DNA of 64,000 nucleotides from Oscillospiraceae bacterium (GTDB lineage: Bacteria > Bacillota > Clostridia > Oscillospirales > Acutalibacteraceae): assembly GCA_015065685.1 (NCBI GenBank), contig SVPU01000006.1, forward strand, positions 32,877 through 96,876, given 5' to 3'. The translations under genes and the position numbers were made by a program. The notes beneath the pieces were generated by a model that did no database searches, was not told where the DNA came from, and was given only the letters and a program-made list of their open reading frames with translations. Shown here piece by piece: positions 16,016 to 24,719 of the stretch. How positions within the stretch are numbered: position 1 is the stretch's first letter; each line of letters opens with the position of its first letter.

Positions 16016-16051
16016 AAAATATCAATGTTTCACGTGAAACATTGATATTTT
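16016..16051. promoter_or_regulatory. parS site 2 within a 36-bp perfect palindrome
   Basis: The core TGTTTCACGTGAAACA occupies 16026-16041. The symmetry continues ten bases on each side (AAAATATCAA ... TTGATATTTT) without a mismatch. It lies between the ydbT-like stop and the spoVAE ribosome site, so it may also form a terminator-like hairpin, with T-rich flanks on either strand. Confidence 0.93.
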
Positions 16052-16068
16052 GCCACACATTTTGAATA

Positions 16069-17499
16069 TTATTCCTCGATACCGAAGCAATTGAAAATAT
16101 TTCTTCTTGCGGTTTCGTAATCGAGGTGCCTAAGGTGAATACTATCTGCGTTTTCTGAACATATAGTTAACTTGATTTTGCAGGTTTTGTAATAAAAATC
16201 AGTGAAAAAGCGGGTTAGCCTTATTTGTCCCACTTTTTCTTTGGGACAGTAAAGCTCACGGGTGCGAAAGCCTTTAACCCCCTTTGCAAAGATATTTTCG
16301 CCAAATTCAATGCTTGTGTGCTTATATTCCAAAATACTAATATAAGCATAAAACGCTATAAGAGCGAAGCAAACAAAGGTTAAAAACAAAACAAAATGAG
16401 TGAAATTCGCAAAATAAACGGCGGAAGGAATCGCAAGGGCTAAAAGGATTAAAAGACAAACGCCCGGCCAAAAAAGAAAGCGGCTTTCACACAAAAGGCT
16501 TCTTTTTGGAATAATTGGATTGCCGTTTGGCGTTAAAAACGGAAAATAAAGCGAAAAATCCTTTTTAATTTCCTCGTATTTGCCGCTTGGCACCACAATT
16601 TGTGATTCGCTCTTGCTTTCGCCAAAACCGCCAACGCTCACCTTCATTGCAAACCTTTTAAATAAAAGCATTAAAGGGGTTTGCACAATAAGAACATTGT
16701 TGACCGAGCTCTTTTTAAAGGCTGTTCGGCATTTTGAAAAGAAGCCCGAGCGCACTTCAAGCTGATTTTCGCCAAGAATAACCTTAAAGCTAAGGTATTT
16801 ACAAAACGAATAAATAAAGGAAACAGCATAAGCCAAAAGAAAAATTAGTGTTATTGTGTTAACAATGGGCGGAAAATGAGTTTCAAACTTAGATGAAACG
16901 TTGTTGATTTCATTAAAAAGCATTTCGCTGAGCGCAATTCCAAAAAGATTACCCGCGCGGTTTATTATTGGAACACCTATAATAAGACCTGTAAAAGCCG
17001 AAGAGGTGGTGGCGGCCATAACCGCAATCTTAACGGCGGAAAAGCGCTGCTTTGAAACCGGCTCATCGCTGTAAAGTTGTTTTGAAAGCTCTTTTCCGCG
17101 GGAAAAATTAAGCTTAAACTCAAAATCAGGGCGATTTTTTGTTCCTGCCTCGGTATTGATTCTAAAGGTCATAGCGCCGCATAGATAGTCAATCGGCGTG
17201 CGCTCGGTTTGAACAGAAGAAAGCTTTGCTATTTCTATTTCGGATTTTCGAACAAAAATAACCCCTTGTCGCACAGTAACGGTTTTATCATCACAATAAA
17301 CTCTAAAGGTGAAAAATCTGGCAACTGCGAGTCCCAGAATCATTAAAATTGCAATTATTTCAAAGGTTACAAGCCCTTTTATTTCGCCCTTTGCCAAATA
17401 TTGCAGAAGCGCTCTGAGCAAGGGAAAAACGAGAACAATTAAAAAAGGCTTTGAAAGCTTTATTATCATTAAAGGGTGAGCGCGGTAAACTGTTTTCAT
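16069..17499 (-). CDS. Membrane protein with bacterial PH domains (YdbT-like)
   Basis: A 476-residue protein with paired hydrophobic segments near residues 15-60, about 160-260 and about 345-390, alternating with small beta-rich domains of the bPH2 type (RVYCDDKTVTVRQGVIFVRKSEIEIAKLSSVQTER; VILGENQLEVRSGFFSKCRTAF; SIEFGENIFAKGVKGFRTRELYCPKEKVGQIRLTR). This is the architecture of Bacillus YdbT. The molecular function is not established; Bacillus ydbS-ydbT has been linked to resistance to some antimicrobials. It overlaps the ydbS-like gene by 4 nt (ATGA). Confidence 0.8.
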   Translation of the reverse strand: MKTVYRAHPLMIIKLSKPFLIVLVFPLLRALLQYLAKGEIKGLVTFEIIAILMILGLAVARFFTFRVYCDDKTVTVRQGVIFVRKSEIEIAKLSSVQTERTPIDYLCGAMTFRINTEAGTKNRPDFEFKLNFSRGKELSKQLYSDEPVSKQRFSAVKIAVMAATTSSAFTGLIIGVPIINRAGNLFGIALSEMLFNEINNVSSKFETHFPPIVNTITLIFLLAYAVSFIYSFCKYLSFKVILGENQLEVRSGFFSKCRTAFKKSSVNNVLIVQTPLMLLFKRFAMKVSVGGFGESKSESQIVVPSGKYEEIKKDFSLYFPFLTPNGNPIIPKRSLLCESRFLFWPGVCLLILLALAIPSAVYFANFTHFVLFLTFVCFALIAFYAYISILEYKHTSIEFGENIFAKGVKGFRTRELYCPKEKVGQIRLTRFFTDFYYKTCKIKLTICSENADSIHLRHLDYETARRNIFNCFGIEE

Positions 17500-17930
17500 A
17501 AGGCATCACCGTGGCTTATTGCCTCAATAAATTCCTTAGCATCGGTAGCATCAATCTCGGGAACGAAAAGCTTGTTTCTTGCTGCCTTTAAGGTGAATGC
17601 GGTGAGCCCCAAAAGTCTAGCCAGTGGGGTTCTGACCGACTGAGTATAAATTAAACGGGAAAATGGTAAAATATGACATTGTTTTACAATAAAACCACTT
17701 TCAATAATAACTGCATTGTTTGAGTGCTTAATTGAAAAAGCCTTGAAAAGCTGCGGTAAATACCAAAAAATAGTCAAAACAAAAACAACGCTTAAAACAA
17801 GCAGTGCAATTAAAAAGGGTTTCATGGTAAAACTGTAAAAAGCGCAAATTGAAGCTAATAAACAAAATATAAGTGCCGTGCGAATACGCCATAAAAGTAA
17901 AGTTTTATGCGGAAGTTTATATTCTTTCAT
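17496..17930 (-). CDS. bPH2-domain membrane protein (YdbS-like)
   Basis: A 144-residue protein with two membrane segments (about 12-55) followed by one bPH2 domain (KHSNNAVIIESGFIVKQCHILPFSRLIYTQSVRTPLARLLGL), where the run up to the conserved RT-PL-RLLGL is typical. It starts 12 nt after rarA with GGGAG as ribosome site and overlaps the YdbT-like gene by 4 nt, so the pair is co-translated, as in Bacillus. Confidence 0.8.
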   Translation of the reverse strand: MKEYKLPHKTLLLWRIRTALIFCLLASICAFYSFTMKPFLIALLVLSVVFVLTIFWYLPQLFKAFSIKHSNNAVIIESGFIVKQCHILPFSRLIYTQSVRTPLARLLGLTAFTLKAARNKLFVPEIDATDAKEFIEAISHGDAL

Positions 17931-17942
17931 TTGCTTTACTCC

Positions 17943-19202
17943 CTATTTCTTTATTTCGGACCAATACTCCTTAAATTTTTGTTCGGTTTTGTTATCACCG
18001 GGGATATAATATTTTTTATTTTTAATGTTATCGGGCAGATACTGTTGGTATACGAAATGACCCTTATAATTATGTGGATATTTGTAATTTTGCCCCTTAA
18101 TCTCGGCATCTTCCCCATCAAAGTGCTTGTTTTGAAGATGTCTCGGAATGTCTCCCCCGATTCCTCGCTCAATATCCTGCATGGCTGCATTAATGGCATC
18201 GTGAGCCGAAACCGATTTTGGTGCGCTTGCCACGAGAATAACGGCGTTTGCAAGGGGGAGTCTCGCTTCGGGAAGCCCCACCATCATTGCCGTGTCCACC
18301 GCGGCTTTAACGATAGGAATTATCTGCGGATAAGCAAGCCCTACATCCTCATTAGCGCAAACAAGAAGCCTTCTGCAAGCGCTTGGCAGGTCGCCTGCCG
18401 CTAAAAGCCTTCCGAGGTAATAAATGGCGGCATCGGGGTCAGAGCCGCGCATAGATTTTTGATAGGCCGAAATAATGTCATAATGCTCATCGCCCTCGCG
18501 GTCGTAACGCACAGAATTCGAGGCCAGAATTTCTTCTGCGAGAGAGTCAGAAACGGTGATTTCCTCGCCTTCCTCGGCGGTTAGAATGCAAAGTTCAAGC
18601 ATATTAAGCGAACGGCGCACATCTCCCGCTGCCGCCGCCGACATTTTATTCAGCGCTTCACGGCTTATGTTGATTTTCTTGCCCTTTTCGTTTGCGAGAA
18701 TCTGAAGTCCGCGCAAAATAACCAAATGGATATCCTCTTTTGAAAGGGTTTTGAATTCAAAAACGGTTGAACGGCTTAAAATTGCGTTATAAACATAAAA
18801 ATAGGGGTTTTCTGTGGTGGAAGCAATGAGGGTTATATCCCCATTTTCAATGTAAGAAAGCAGAATCTGCTGTTGTTTTTTGTTGAAATATTGAATCTCA
18901 TCAAGATAAAGCAAAATTCCGTCCGAGCTTTCAATTGTTCCAATGCTGTTTATAATCTCTTTTATATCGGCGGTTGAAGCGGTGGTTGCATTAAGATGAT
19001 AAAGCTTTTTACCGCAGTTTTTGGCAATTATGTTGGCGACCGTGGTCTTACCCACGCCTGAGGGACCGTAAAAAATAAGGTTGGGCATTTTGCCCGAATC
19101 AATAATTTGTCTCAACACCTTACCCTTTGCTAAAAGGTGCTTTTGTCCCGCAACCTCTTCAATAGTTTGAGGTCTTAATCTGTCTGCCAAGGGAGAATAC
19201 AT
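17943..19202 (-). CDS. rarA: Replication-associated recombination protein RarA (MgsA) ATPase
   Basis: RarA is an AAA+ ATPase acting at stalled forks. The 419 residues start MYSPLADRLRPQTIEEVAGQ, then show Walker A GPSGVGKTTVANIIA (about 46-60), Walker B LYLDEIQYFNK, sensor 1 IASTTENPYF, and the C-terminal RarA-specific tetramerisation domain (RGSDPDAAIYYLGRLLAAGDLPSACRRLLVCANEDVGLA). The ATG at 19202 has GGCGGTGAA upstream; an in-frame ATG at 19217 lies before that site and is rejected. Confidence 0.95.
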   Translation of the reverse strand: MYSPLADRLRPQTIEEVAGQKHLLAKGKVLRQIIDSGKMPNLIFYGPSGVGKTTVANIIAKNCGKKLYHLNATTASTADIKEIINSIGTIESSDGILLYLDEIQYFNKKQQQILLSYIENGDITLIASTTENPYFYVYNAILSRSTVFEFKTLSKEDIHLVILRGLQILANEKGKKINISREALNKMSAAAAGDVRRSLNMLELCILTAEEGEEITVSDSLAEEILASNSVRYDREGDEHYDIISAYQKSMRGSDPDAAIYYLGRLLAAGDLPSACRRLLVCANEDVGLAYPQIIPIVKAAVDTAMMVGLPEARLPLANAVILVASAPKSVSAHDAINAAMQDIERGIGGDIPRHLQNKHFDGEDAEIKGQNYKYPHNYKGHFVYQQYLPDNIKNKKYYIPGDNKTEQKFKEYWSEIKK

Positions 19203-19349
19203 TATTTCACCGCCCATTCAATTATGTGTATCATTAAAACTATTATACTTTTTTTCGTGCTTTAAGTCAATCAGAGTTTGTTTTTTTGGGTTATAAGGCG
19301 CTAAAACAGGGTCTTTTAATGCAAAATTAAAAGAAATAAAGTAAATTAC

Positions 19350-19378
19350 TTGAAAAATAGCGTAAAATGTATTATATT
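19350..19378 (+). promoter_or_regulatory. Promoter of the aminotransferase gene
   Basis: TTGAAA (19350-19355), a 17-nt spacer and TATATT (19373-19378), about 40 nt before the start codon. Confidence 0.6.
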
Positions 19379-19420
19379 ATATTAGTTAATCAGTTTAATT
19401 ACAGAAAGGCAAGGAAAAAT

Positions 19421-20698
19421 ATGTCTGATTACTTAAAAATGAACAAGGAGCAGTTGAAAGAAGAATTCAAAGCGGTTTGCTCTGAATACGAAAAGCTACG
19501 CTCTTTGCATTTATCACTTGATATGTCTCGCGGAAAGCCCGGTTTTGACAATATGGATTTAAGCGAGAAAATGTTTGATTTGGTTGGAAACGACAGTGGC
19601 TTTAAAAACATCAGCGGGATTGACTGCCGAAACTACGGCGGGTTAGATGGCCTTAGTGAGCTTAAAAGTCTTTTTGGTGAAATTTTAGAGCTCGACCCCG
19701 AACAAATTATTGTGGGAGGAAATTCCTCGCTTAATATGATGTTTGATACTATTGCACAGGCGGTTACTCACGGCCTTGGTGCAGAGCCTTGGGGAAAGTG
19801 TGAAAAGGTTAAGTTCCTCTGCCCTGTTCCCGGTTATGACAGACATTTTGCGATAACCGAATATTTTGGCTTTGAGCTTATATCGGTTCCCACAACCGAT
19901 GAAGGACCCGATATGGATACGGTTGAAGAGCTCGTGAAGGACAAAGCGGTTAAGGGTATTTGGTGTGTTCCCAAATATTCAAACCCCGAGGGAATCACAT
20001 ATAGTGATGCGGTTGTGCGCCGAATGGCAAATTTAAAGCCCGCAGCTTCTGATTTTAAAATCTTTTGGGATAATGCTTATGCTGTTCACGATTTATATGA
20101 CGAGGGCGATAAGCTTCTCAACATTTACACCGAGTGTGTTAATGCGGGCAATCCCGATTTAGTGATTATGTTCACTTCAACCTCTAAAATCACCTTCCCG
20201 GGTGCCGGTGTTGCGGCGATAGGCGCCAGTCATAACAATGTGGCTCTTTTAAAGGGAAGAATGAAATTCCAGACAATCGGCCCCGATAAGCTTAATCAGT
20301 TAAGACACGCGAGAATGTTCAGAAATGTGAACGATGTTAAAAAGCATATGAAACGCCACGCCGAGATTTTAAGACCTAAATTTGAGGCGGTGCTCAGTGA
20401 GCTTGATACTCAATTATCTGATAAAGGAATTGCAAAGTGGAATAACCCCAAGGGTGGCTATTTTATAAGCCTTTATGTGCTCGAGGGTTGTGCAAAACGA
20501 GTTGAAGAGCTGTGCGCTAACGCAGGGATGATATTAACCCCCGCGGGAGCTACCTATCCTTACGGAAAAGACCCTGAGGATAAAAACATAAGAATTGCTC
20601 CCTCTTATCCTTCTGTTGAAGAAATTAAAAAAGCCTCGGTTGTGCTCTGCACAGCCGTGCGTTATGCAACACTTGAAAAGCTCTTGGAGGAAAATTAA
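19421..20698 (+). CDS. PLP-dependent aminotransferase, AspT/MocR-type (subgroup 1c aspartate aminotransferase)
   Basis: The 425 residues belong to the family typified by Corynebacterium AspT (Aminotran_MocR fold): N-terminal LSLDMSRGKPGF, NYGGLDGLSELKSLFGEIL, VGGNSSLNMM, cofactor region PVPGYDRHFAI, KYSNPEGITYSD, DNAYAVHDLY and the PLP-lysine block FTSTSKITFPGAGVAA. Probable reaction: aspartate or a related amino acid with 2-oxoglutarate; the substrate is inferred from the family only. AAGGAAAAAT precedes the ATG at 19421. Confidence 0.85.
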   Translation: MSDYLKMNKEQLKEEFKAVCSEYEKLRSLHLSLDMSRGKPGFDNMDLSEKMFDLVGNDSGFKNISGIDCRNYGGLDGLSELKSLFGEILELDPEQIIVGGNSSLNMMFDTIAQAVTHGLGAEPWGKCEKVKFLCPVPGYDRHFAITEYFGFELISVPTTDEGPDMDTVEELVKDKAVKGIWCVPKYSNPEGITYSDAVVRRMANLKPAASDFKIFWDNAYAVHDLYDEGDKLLNIYTECVNAGNPDLVIMFTSTSKITFPGAGVAAIGASHNNVALLKGRMKFQTIGPDKLNQLRHARMFRNVNDVKKHMKRHAEILRPKFEAVLSELDTQLSDKGIAKWNNPKGGYFISLYVLEGCAKRVEELCANAGMILTPAGATYPYGKDPEDKNIRIAPSYPSVEEIKKASVVLCTAVRYATLEKLLEEN

Positions 20699-20716
20699 CC
20701 GAAAAATAAAGTTAGA

Positions 20717-20745
20717 TTGACTTTAGAGAGTTTTTTATGTATAAT
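20717..20745 (+). promoter_or_regulatory. secDF promoter
   Basis: TTGACT (20717-20722), 17-nt spacer, TATAAT (20740-20745), about 60 nt before secD. Confidence 0.7.
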
Positions 20746-20806
20746 TATTATAAATTTTGATTTGCTGATATTTAGCAAAGAAAAACAAAAATCGGAGGAT
20801 TTACCA

Positions 20807-22183
20807 ATGAAAAACAGAAAAGTGGGTAAACCGTGGTTTTTTGTGATTTTCGTACTGATTTTGGCACTTGCATTTACTGCCTTTTTCGGTGTTGAAAATT
20901 ACTACGGTGATACCAGAGAAGTTTACACAAAGGGTGCTAAGGACATTCGCTGGGGTATTGATATCCGCGGCGGTGTTGAGGCAGTTTTCTCACCCGACAA
21001 GGAAGATGCAGACATCACCACAGAGGATATGGATGCTGCAAAAGCCATTATTGAAACAAGACTTGTTAACAAAAGTATAACCGATTATGAGGTTTATGCA
21101 GATAATGCAAACCATCAGATAATCGTGCGCTTCCCCTGGGCTGCAGAAGAAAGCGATTTTGATGCAGCAGCTGCTGTTCAGGAGCTCGGCGAGACCGCAC
21201 TCCTCACATTCTGCCGTGAAGATAACAAGGAAGACGTTATTTTAAGCGGTGCTGCTGATATTAAACACGCAGAGCCCGGCCTTGATGAGAAGCAGAACTA
21301 TGTTGTTTACCTCGATTTCACAGAAGAGGGTAAATCAAAGTTTGCAACCGCAACCGCAGAAATGGTTGGTAAAACCGTTTCAATCTGGATGGATGACACA
21401 ATGATTCAGAATCCGACTGTTAACGAAGCAATCACAGGCGGAACAGCTTACATAACAGGTATGGCAAACGCAGAAGAGGCAAAAGCGCTTGCAGATAAAA
21501 TCAACGCAGGCTCACTTCCCTTTGCGCTCACTGTTGATGACAGCAAGCTTCAGGTTATTTCACCCACCTTGGGCTCTGATGCACTTAATGTTATGGTTAT
21601 TGCAGGTTCAATCGCATTCGGTGTTGTTTGCTTGCTTATGATTTTCCGTTACAGACTCAACGGATTTGTAACCGCAATTGCACTTCTCGGTCAGTTGGCA
21701 GGCTCAATCGCTTGTATTTCGGGTTATTTTGCAGATTCAAACAGCTTCACACTCACAATCCCCGGTATTGCGGGTATTATCCTTTCAATCGGTGTGGGTG
21801 TTGACTGTAACGTAATCGCAGCAGAAAGAATTCGTGAAGAGTTTAAAAAGGGCAAAACGGTTGACGGTGCTATTGACAGCGGCTTCAAAAACAGCTTGAG
21901 CGCGGTTATCGACGGTAACGTTACCATCGTAATCGTATCGTTAGTGCTTATGGGTGCATTCGGTACACCTGATAACATCCTTGCAAAAGTAATGTCTCCG
22001 CTTATGTCTCTTTTCGGAACCTCTATTACAGGTTCTATCTATTCCTTCGGTTATACCCTACTCGTTGGTACAATCTTCAACCTTATAATGGGCGTTCTTG
22101 CTTCCAAATATATGCTTAAGAGTATTTCAAGGCTTAAAGCGTTCAGAAATCCTTGGTTCTACGGAGGTAAGAAAAATGCGTAA
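20807..22183 (+). CDS. secD: Protein translocase subunit SecD
   Basis: SecD uses the proton-motive force with SecF to assist late steps of Sec export. The 458 residues have an N-terminal membrane segment, a periplasm-facing P1 domain (DIRGGVEAVFSP; AKALADKINAGSLPFAL) and a C-terminal block of five membrane segments containing GIILSIGVGVDCNVIAAERIREE. The P1 part is compact, as usual in Firmicutes. The chosen ATG has CGGAGGATTTACCA upstream; the open frame begins further 5-prime over the promoter. It overlaps secF by 8 nt. Confidence 0.95.
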   Translation: MKNRKVGKPWFFVIFVLILALAFTAFFGVENYYGDTREVYTKGAKDIRWGIDIRGGVEAVFSPDKEDADITTEDMDAAKAIIETRLVNKSITDYEVYADNANHQIIVRFPWAAEESDFDAAAAVQELGETALLTFCREDNKEDVILSGAADIKHAEPGLDEKQNYVVYLDFTEEGKSKFATATAEMVGKTVSIWMDDTMIQNPTVNEAITGGTAYITGMANAEEAKALADKINAGSLPFALTVDDSKLQVISPTLGSDALNVMVIAGSIAFGVVCLLMIFRYRLNGFVTAIALLGQLAGSIACISGYFADSNSFTLTIPGIAGIILSIGVGVDCNVIAAERIREEFKKGKTVDGAIDSGFKNSLSAVIDGNVTIVIVSLVLMGAFGTPDNILAKVMSPLMSLFGTSITGSIYSFGYTLLVGTIFNLIMGVLASKYMLKSISRLKAFRNPWFYGGKKNA

Positions 22184-23105
22184 TTTTAAGATTGATTTTA
22201 ATAAGATTTTCAAATATGTGATTATAGCATATCTTGCAATTTTTCTCGTGGGCGGAATTTTCGCAGCAATTTTCGGTGTTGAGCTTGATATCAACTTCAG
22301 CGGTGGTACAAAAATTTCTTATGCTTATGAAGGCTCACTTGCTGAAAAGGATATAAAGGCCATTGTTGATGAAAAAATTGATGCTAAATATGATTTGGGA
22401 ATGAGCACCTCGCTTGCGGGCGATACTCAAACCTTTGAAATTTCACTCGCAGGTAAAAATGCTCTTTCTGCAGAAAAGCAGGAGGAATTAACCAAGGCTT
22501 TGGTTGAAAAGTTTAAGGATAACAAGGTTGAGCTTTATAATTCAAACTCTGTTAGCCCCACAATTGCAGGAAGCTTCTTTGCAAAGAGCATTGTCGCAAT
22601 GCTTATAACCGCGGCTTTAGTTGTGGTTTATGTTGGTATCCGCTTTAAGAATATCGGCGGTGTTACCGCAGCTCTTACCGCTTTGGTAGCGCTTGTGTTT
22701 GACGTTGCAATTACCTTTGTGGTTTGCATTTTCTTCCGTTTGCAGATCGATTCAAACTATATCGCAGTTGTGCTTACAATGCTTGGTTATTCTCTTAACG
22801 ACACAATCGTTATTTATGACCGTGTTCGTGAAAATAAGAGACTTTCTCCCGAGACTGAAATCGGCGAGCTTGTTAACGTAAGTATAAACCAGACCTTAGT
22901 TCGAAATGTGGTTACAACAGTTACCACATTCTTAGCAGTTATGACAATTGTTGTTGTTTCAGAGCTTTTTGGTCTTCAGAGCCTTAGAACATTTGCTATT
23001 CCCATGGCATTTGGCTTGGTTTCGGGTGCGATTTCTTCACTTTGCGTTTCGGGTCCGCTTTGGGTTATCTGGAAGAGAAGCCGCGCAAAAAAAGCAAAGA
23101 AATAA
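22176..23105 (+). CDS. secF: Protein translocase subunit SecF
   Basis: The 309-residue partner of SecD has an N-terminal membrane segment, the short domain DINFSGGTKISYAYEGS, and five C-terminal segments with the family motifs LTMLGYSLNDTIVIYDRVRENKR and NQTLVRNVVTTVTTFLAV. GGAGGTAAGAAAA, inside the end of secD, is the ribosome site, so the two are coupled. A long-stemmed terminator follows. Confidence 0.95.
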   Translation: MRNFKIDFNKIFKYVIIAYLAIFLVGGIFAAIFGVELDINFSGGTKISYAYEGSLAEKDIKAIVDEKIDAKYDLGMSTSLAGDTQTFEISLAGKNALSAEKQEELTKALVEKFKDNKVELYNSNSVSPTIAGSFFAKSIVAMLITAALVVVYVGIRFKNIGGVTAALTALVALVFDVAITFVVCIFFRLQIDSNYIAVVLTMLGYSLNDTIVIYDRVRENKRLSPETEIGELVNVSINQTLVRNVVTTVTTFLAVMTIVVVSELFGLQSLRTFAIPMAFGLVSGAISSLCVSGPLWVIWKRSRAKKAKK

Positions 23106-23133
23106 TAGTTGCCAAGTAGCAATTTAAAGTGTA

Positions 23134-23173
23134 AAAAAAGCAAAAGATGTGCGCTGCCTTCTTTTGCTTTTTT
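23134..23173 (+). terminator. Terminator after secF
   Basis: A perfect 14-bp stem: AAAAAAGCAAAAGA (23134-23147) pairs with TCTTTTGCTTTTTT (23160-23173), with a 12-nt loop and the T-run inside the 3-prime arm. Confidence 0.85.
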
Positions 23174-23227
23174 GATTTATGTGATTTTTAAATTGTTGGA
23201 ATCAGGCAATCTTTAAAGGAGAATTTT

Positions 23228-24028
23228 ATGGAAAATACTGCGCAACTTAAAAACTTAAAGTTGTTCCTTTTTGATATGGATGGAACGCTTTATATCGGCA
23301 ATAATTTATTTGATTTTACGATAGAATTGTTGCAAACAATAAAGAAAAACGGCGGAAGATATATGTTTATGACAAACAATTCTTCCAAAAGCGTTAAGGA
23401 TTATATTATAAAACTCGAAAAACTCGGTATTACCGCCACAGAGGATGATTTTATAACCTCATCTCAGGCAACGGTGTATTATCTTAAAAAGCATCACCCA
23501 AACGCCACCCTTTATGTTTGCGGAACACAGTCGCTTAAGGATGAATTTATAAAAGAAGGCTTTAAAATCACCGAAGAACAAAGTCGGACCGAGTGTATCG
23601 TTATGGGTAACGACACAGAACTTAATTTCAAAAAACTTTATGACATTTCTGAAATGCTTTGCACAAGGGAACTGCCCTATATTGCCACAAACCCCGACTA
23701 TGTTTGCCCCACCGAATTCGGCAGTGTGCCCGATTGCGGAAGCGTTTGCGATATGATTTTCAATGCAACCGGTAAAAGACCGATATTTATCGGCAAACCT
23801 GAGGCTTTAATGCCCGAACTTGCAATGGAAATGACGGGTTACGGTAAAACCGAGACCGCCATTATTGGAGACAGAATTTATACCGATATTAAAAGCGGAA
23901 TGAACGCGGGGATTGTAAGTATTCTTGTTATGAGCGGCGAGACCACCCAAGAAATACTCGAAAATTCTGCCGACAAACCCGATTTTGTGCTCCCTTCAGG
24001 AAAAGAACTTTTGGAATATATAAGATAA
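23228..24028 (+). CDS. HAD-IIA family phosphatase (NagD/p-nitrophenylphosphatase-like)
   Basis: The 266 residues show HAD motif I FLFDMDGTLYIGN (about 13-25), motif II FMTNNSSKS, and motifs III/IV IGKPEALMPELA...IIGDRIYTDIKSG. The type-IIA cap lies between motifs II and III (PNATLYVCGTQSLKDEF...ECIVMGNDTELNFKKL). These cytosolic enzymes hydrolyse sugar phosphates, nucleotides or 2-phosphoglycolate; the substrate cannot be read from the sequence. AAAGGAG precedes the ATG. Confidence 0.85.
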   Translation: MENTAQLKNLKLFLFDMDGTLYIGNNLFDFTIELLQTIKKNGGRYMFMTNNSSKSVKDYIIKLEKLGITATEDDFITSSQATVYYLKKHHPNATLYVCGTQSLKDEFIKEGFKITEEQSRTECIVMGNDTELNFKKLYDISEMLCTRELPYIATNPDYVCPTEFGSVPDCGSVCDMIFNATGKRPIFIGKPEALMPELAMEMTGYGKTETAIIGDRIYTDIKSGMNAGIVSILVMSGETTQEILENSADKPDFVLPSGKELLEYIR

Positions 24029-24092
24029 ACAAAAATCAAGTTCATACAATTGCAGATGAAACATAAGGCGTTTCGAAATGTCTTTAATTGCA

Positions 24093-24125
24093 ATCCGTAG
24101 GGGCGGTCCTTGACCGCCCGTTTTT
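24093..24125 (+). terminator. GC-rich hairpin, terminator and possible dispersed repeat
   Basis: GGGCGGTC (24101-24108) and GACCGCCC (24112-24119) form a perfect 8-bp stem with a 3-nt loop, followed by GTTTTT. The flank ATCCGTAGG and the GGGGCGG...CCGCCCG core resemble hairpin repeats that I recall scattered in Clostridia genomes; only one copy is in this window. Confidence 0.65.
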
Positions 24126-24429
24126 ATGGTTTCCAAAGGTATTTATTTAAATCAATGCGCCCGTCATTTTCAAAAACAATCCCCTCGTTTTCGAGCATTT
24201 GGCGTTGAACGGCACCGCCGCCGAAAACAAAGGCATCGGCAGTTTTGCCCTCACGGTTTACAACTCGGTGGCAAGGTATAACTCCGGGTGCGGGGTTATT
24301 GTGAAGCGCATAACCCACAACCCTTGCCCAACGCGGATTGCCCGCCAAAAGTGCCACTTGACCGTAGGTTGCAACATTACCCTTGGGTATTTTGCAAACC
24401 ACCGCGTAAATTTTTTCGAAAACAGACAC
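24124..24429 (-). CDS. MGMT-type DNA-binding-domain protein (Ogt/alkyltransferase-like)
   Basis: The 101 residues correspond to the C-terminal domain of O6-alkylguanine-DNA alkyltransferase only: GNVATYGQVALLAG (wing and helix region), RVVGYALHNNP and the active-site motif IPCHRVV with Cys53. Short proteins of this kind are often alkyltransferase-like proteins, in which that Cys is Trp or Ala; here Cys is kept, so alkyl transfer remains possible. The start is a GTG with AGAGGTGATTTT upstream. Confidence 0.82.
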   Translation of the reverse strand: MSVFEKIYAVVCKIPKGNVATYGQVALLAGNPRWARVVGYALHNNPAPGVIPCHRVVNREGKTADAFVFGGGAVQRQMLENEGIVFENDGRIDLNKYLWKP

Positions 24430-24517
24430 AAAATCACCTCTGAAAGTTTATTTTTCCCATAAAACTGAATTTCTTTCATTTTGTTAGTGAATAGTGAAAA
24501 GTGAAGAGGTAAAAAGT

Positions 24518-24553
24518 AAAATCGACAAACCTCTATTGAGATTTGTCGATTTT
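24518..24553 (-). terminator. Terminator of tRNA-Ser
   Basis: AAAATCGACAAA (24518-24529) pairs with TTTGTCGATTTT (24542-24553), a perfect 12-bp stem. Read on the minus strand it begins at the tRNA 3-prime end and is followed by ACTTTTTACC. Confidence 0.75.
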
Positions 24554-24644
24554 GGCGGAGAGAAGGGGATTCGAACCCCTGAACGGGTATTAGCCGTTAC
24601 ACGATTTCCAATCGTGCGCCTTAGACCAGCTCAGCCATCTCTCC
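24553..24644 (-). tRNA. tRNA-Ser (anticodon GGA)
   Basis: The minus strand gives a full cloverleaf: acceptor GGAGAGA/TCTCTCC, D-arm GCTGAGCTGGTCTAAGGC, anticodon arm CACGATT-GGA-AATCGTG, a long class-II variable arm (TAACGGCTAATACCCGTT) and T-arm GGGGTTCGAATCCCC. The discriminator is G and CCA is encoded. The anticodon GGA reads UCC/UCU. Confidence 0.96.
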
Positions 24645-24674
24645 GAATATAACCTAATCAATCGTGCGAAATCC

Positions 24675-24703
24675 ATTATACTTGATTAGGCTTTAAAAAT
24701 CAA
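24675..24703 (-). promoter_or_regulatory. Promoter of tRNA-Ser
   Basis: On the minus strand TTGATT (24703-24698), 17-nt spacer, TATAAT (24680-24675), about 30 nt before the tRNA 5-prime end. Confidence 0.75.
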
Positions 24704-24719
24704 GTGTTAATTGATGATT

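Noticed and set aside
15996..16058. N-terminal extension of SpoVAE
   Set aside because: The extra codons are a translation of the parS palindrome and lack a ribosome site; the ATG at 15995 has one.
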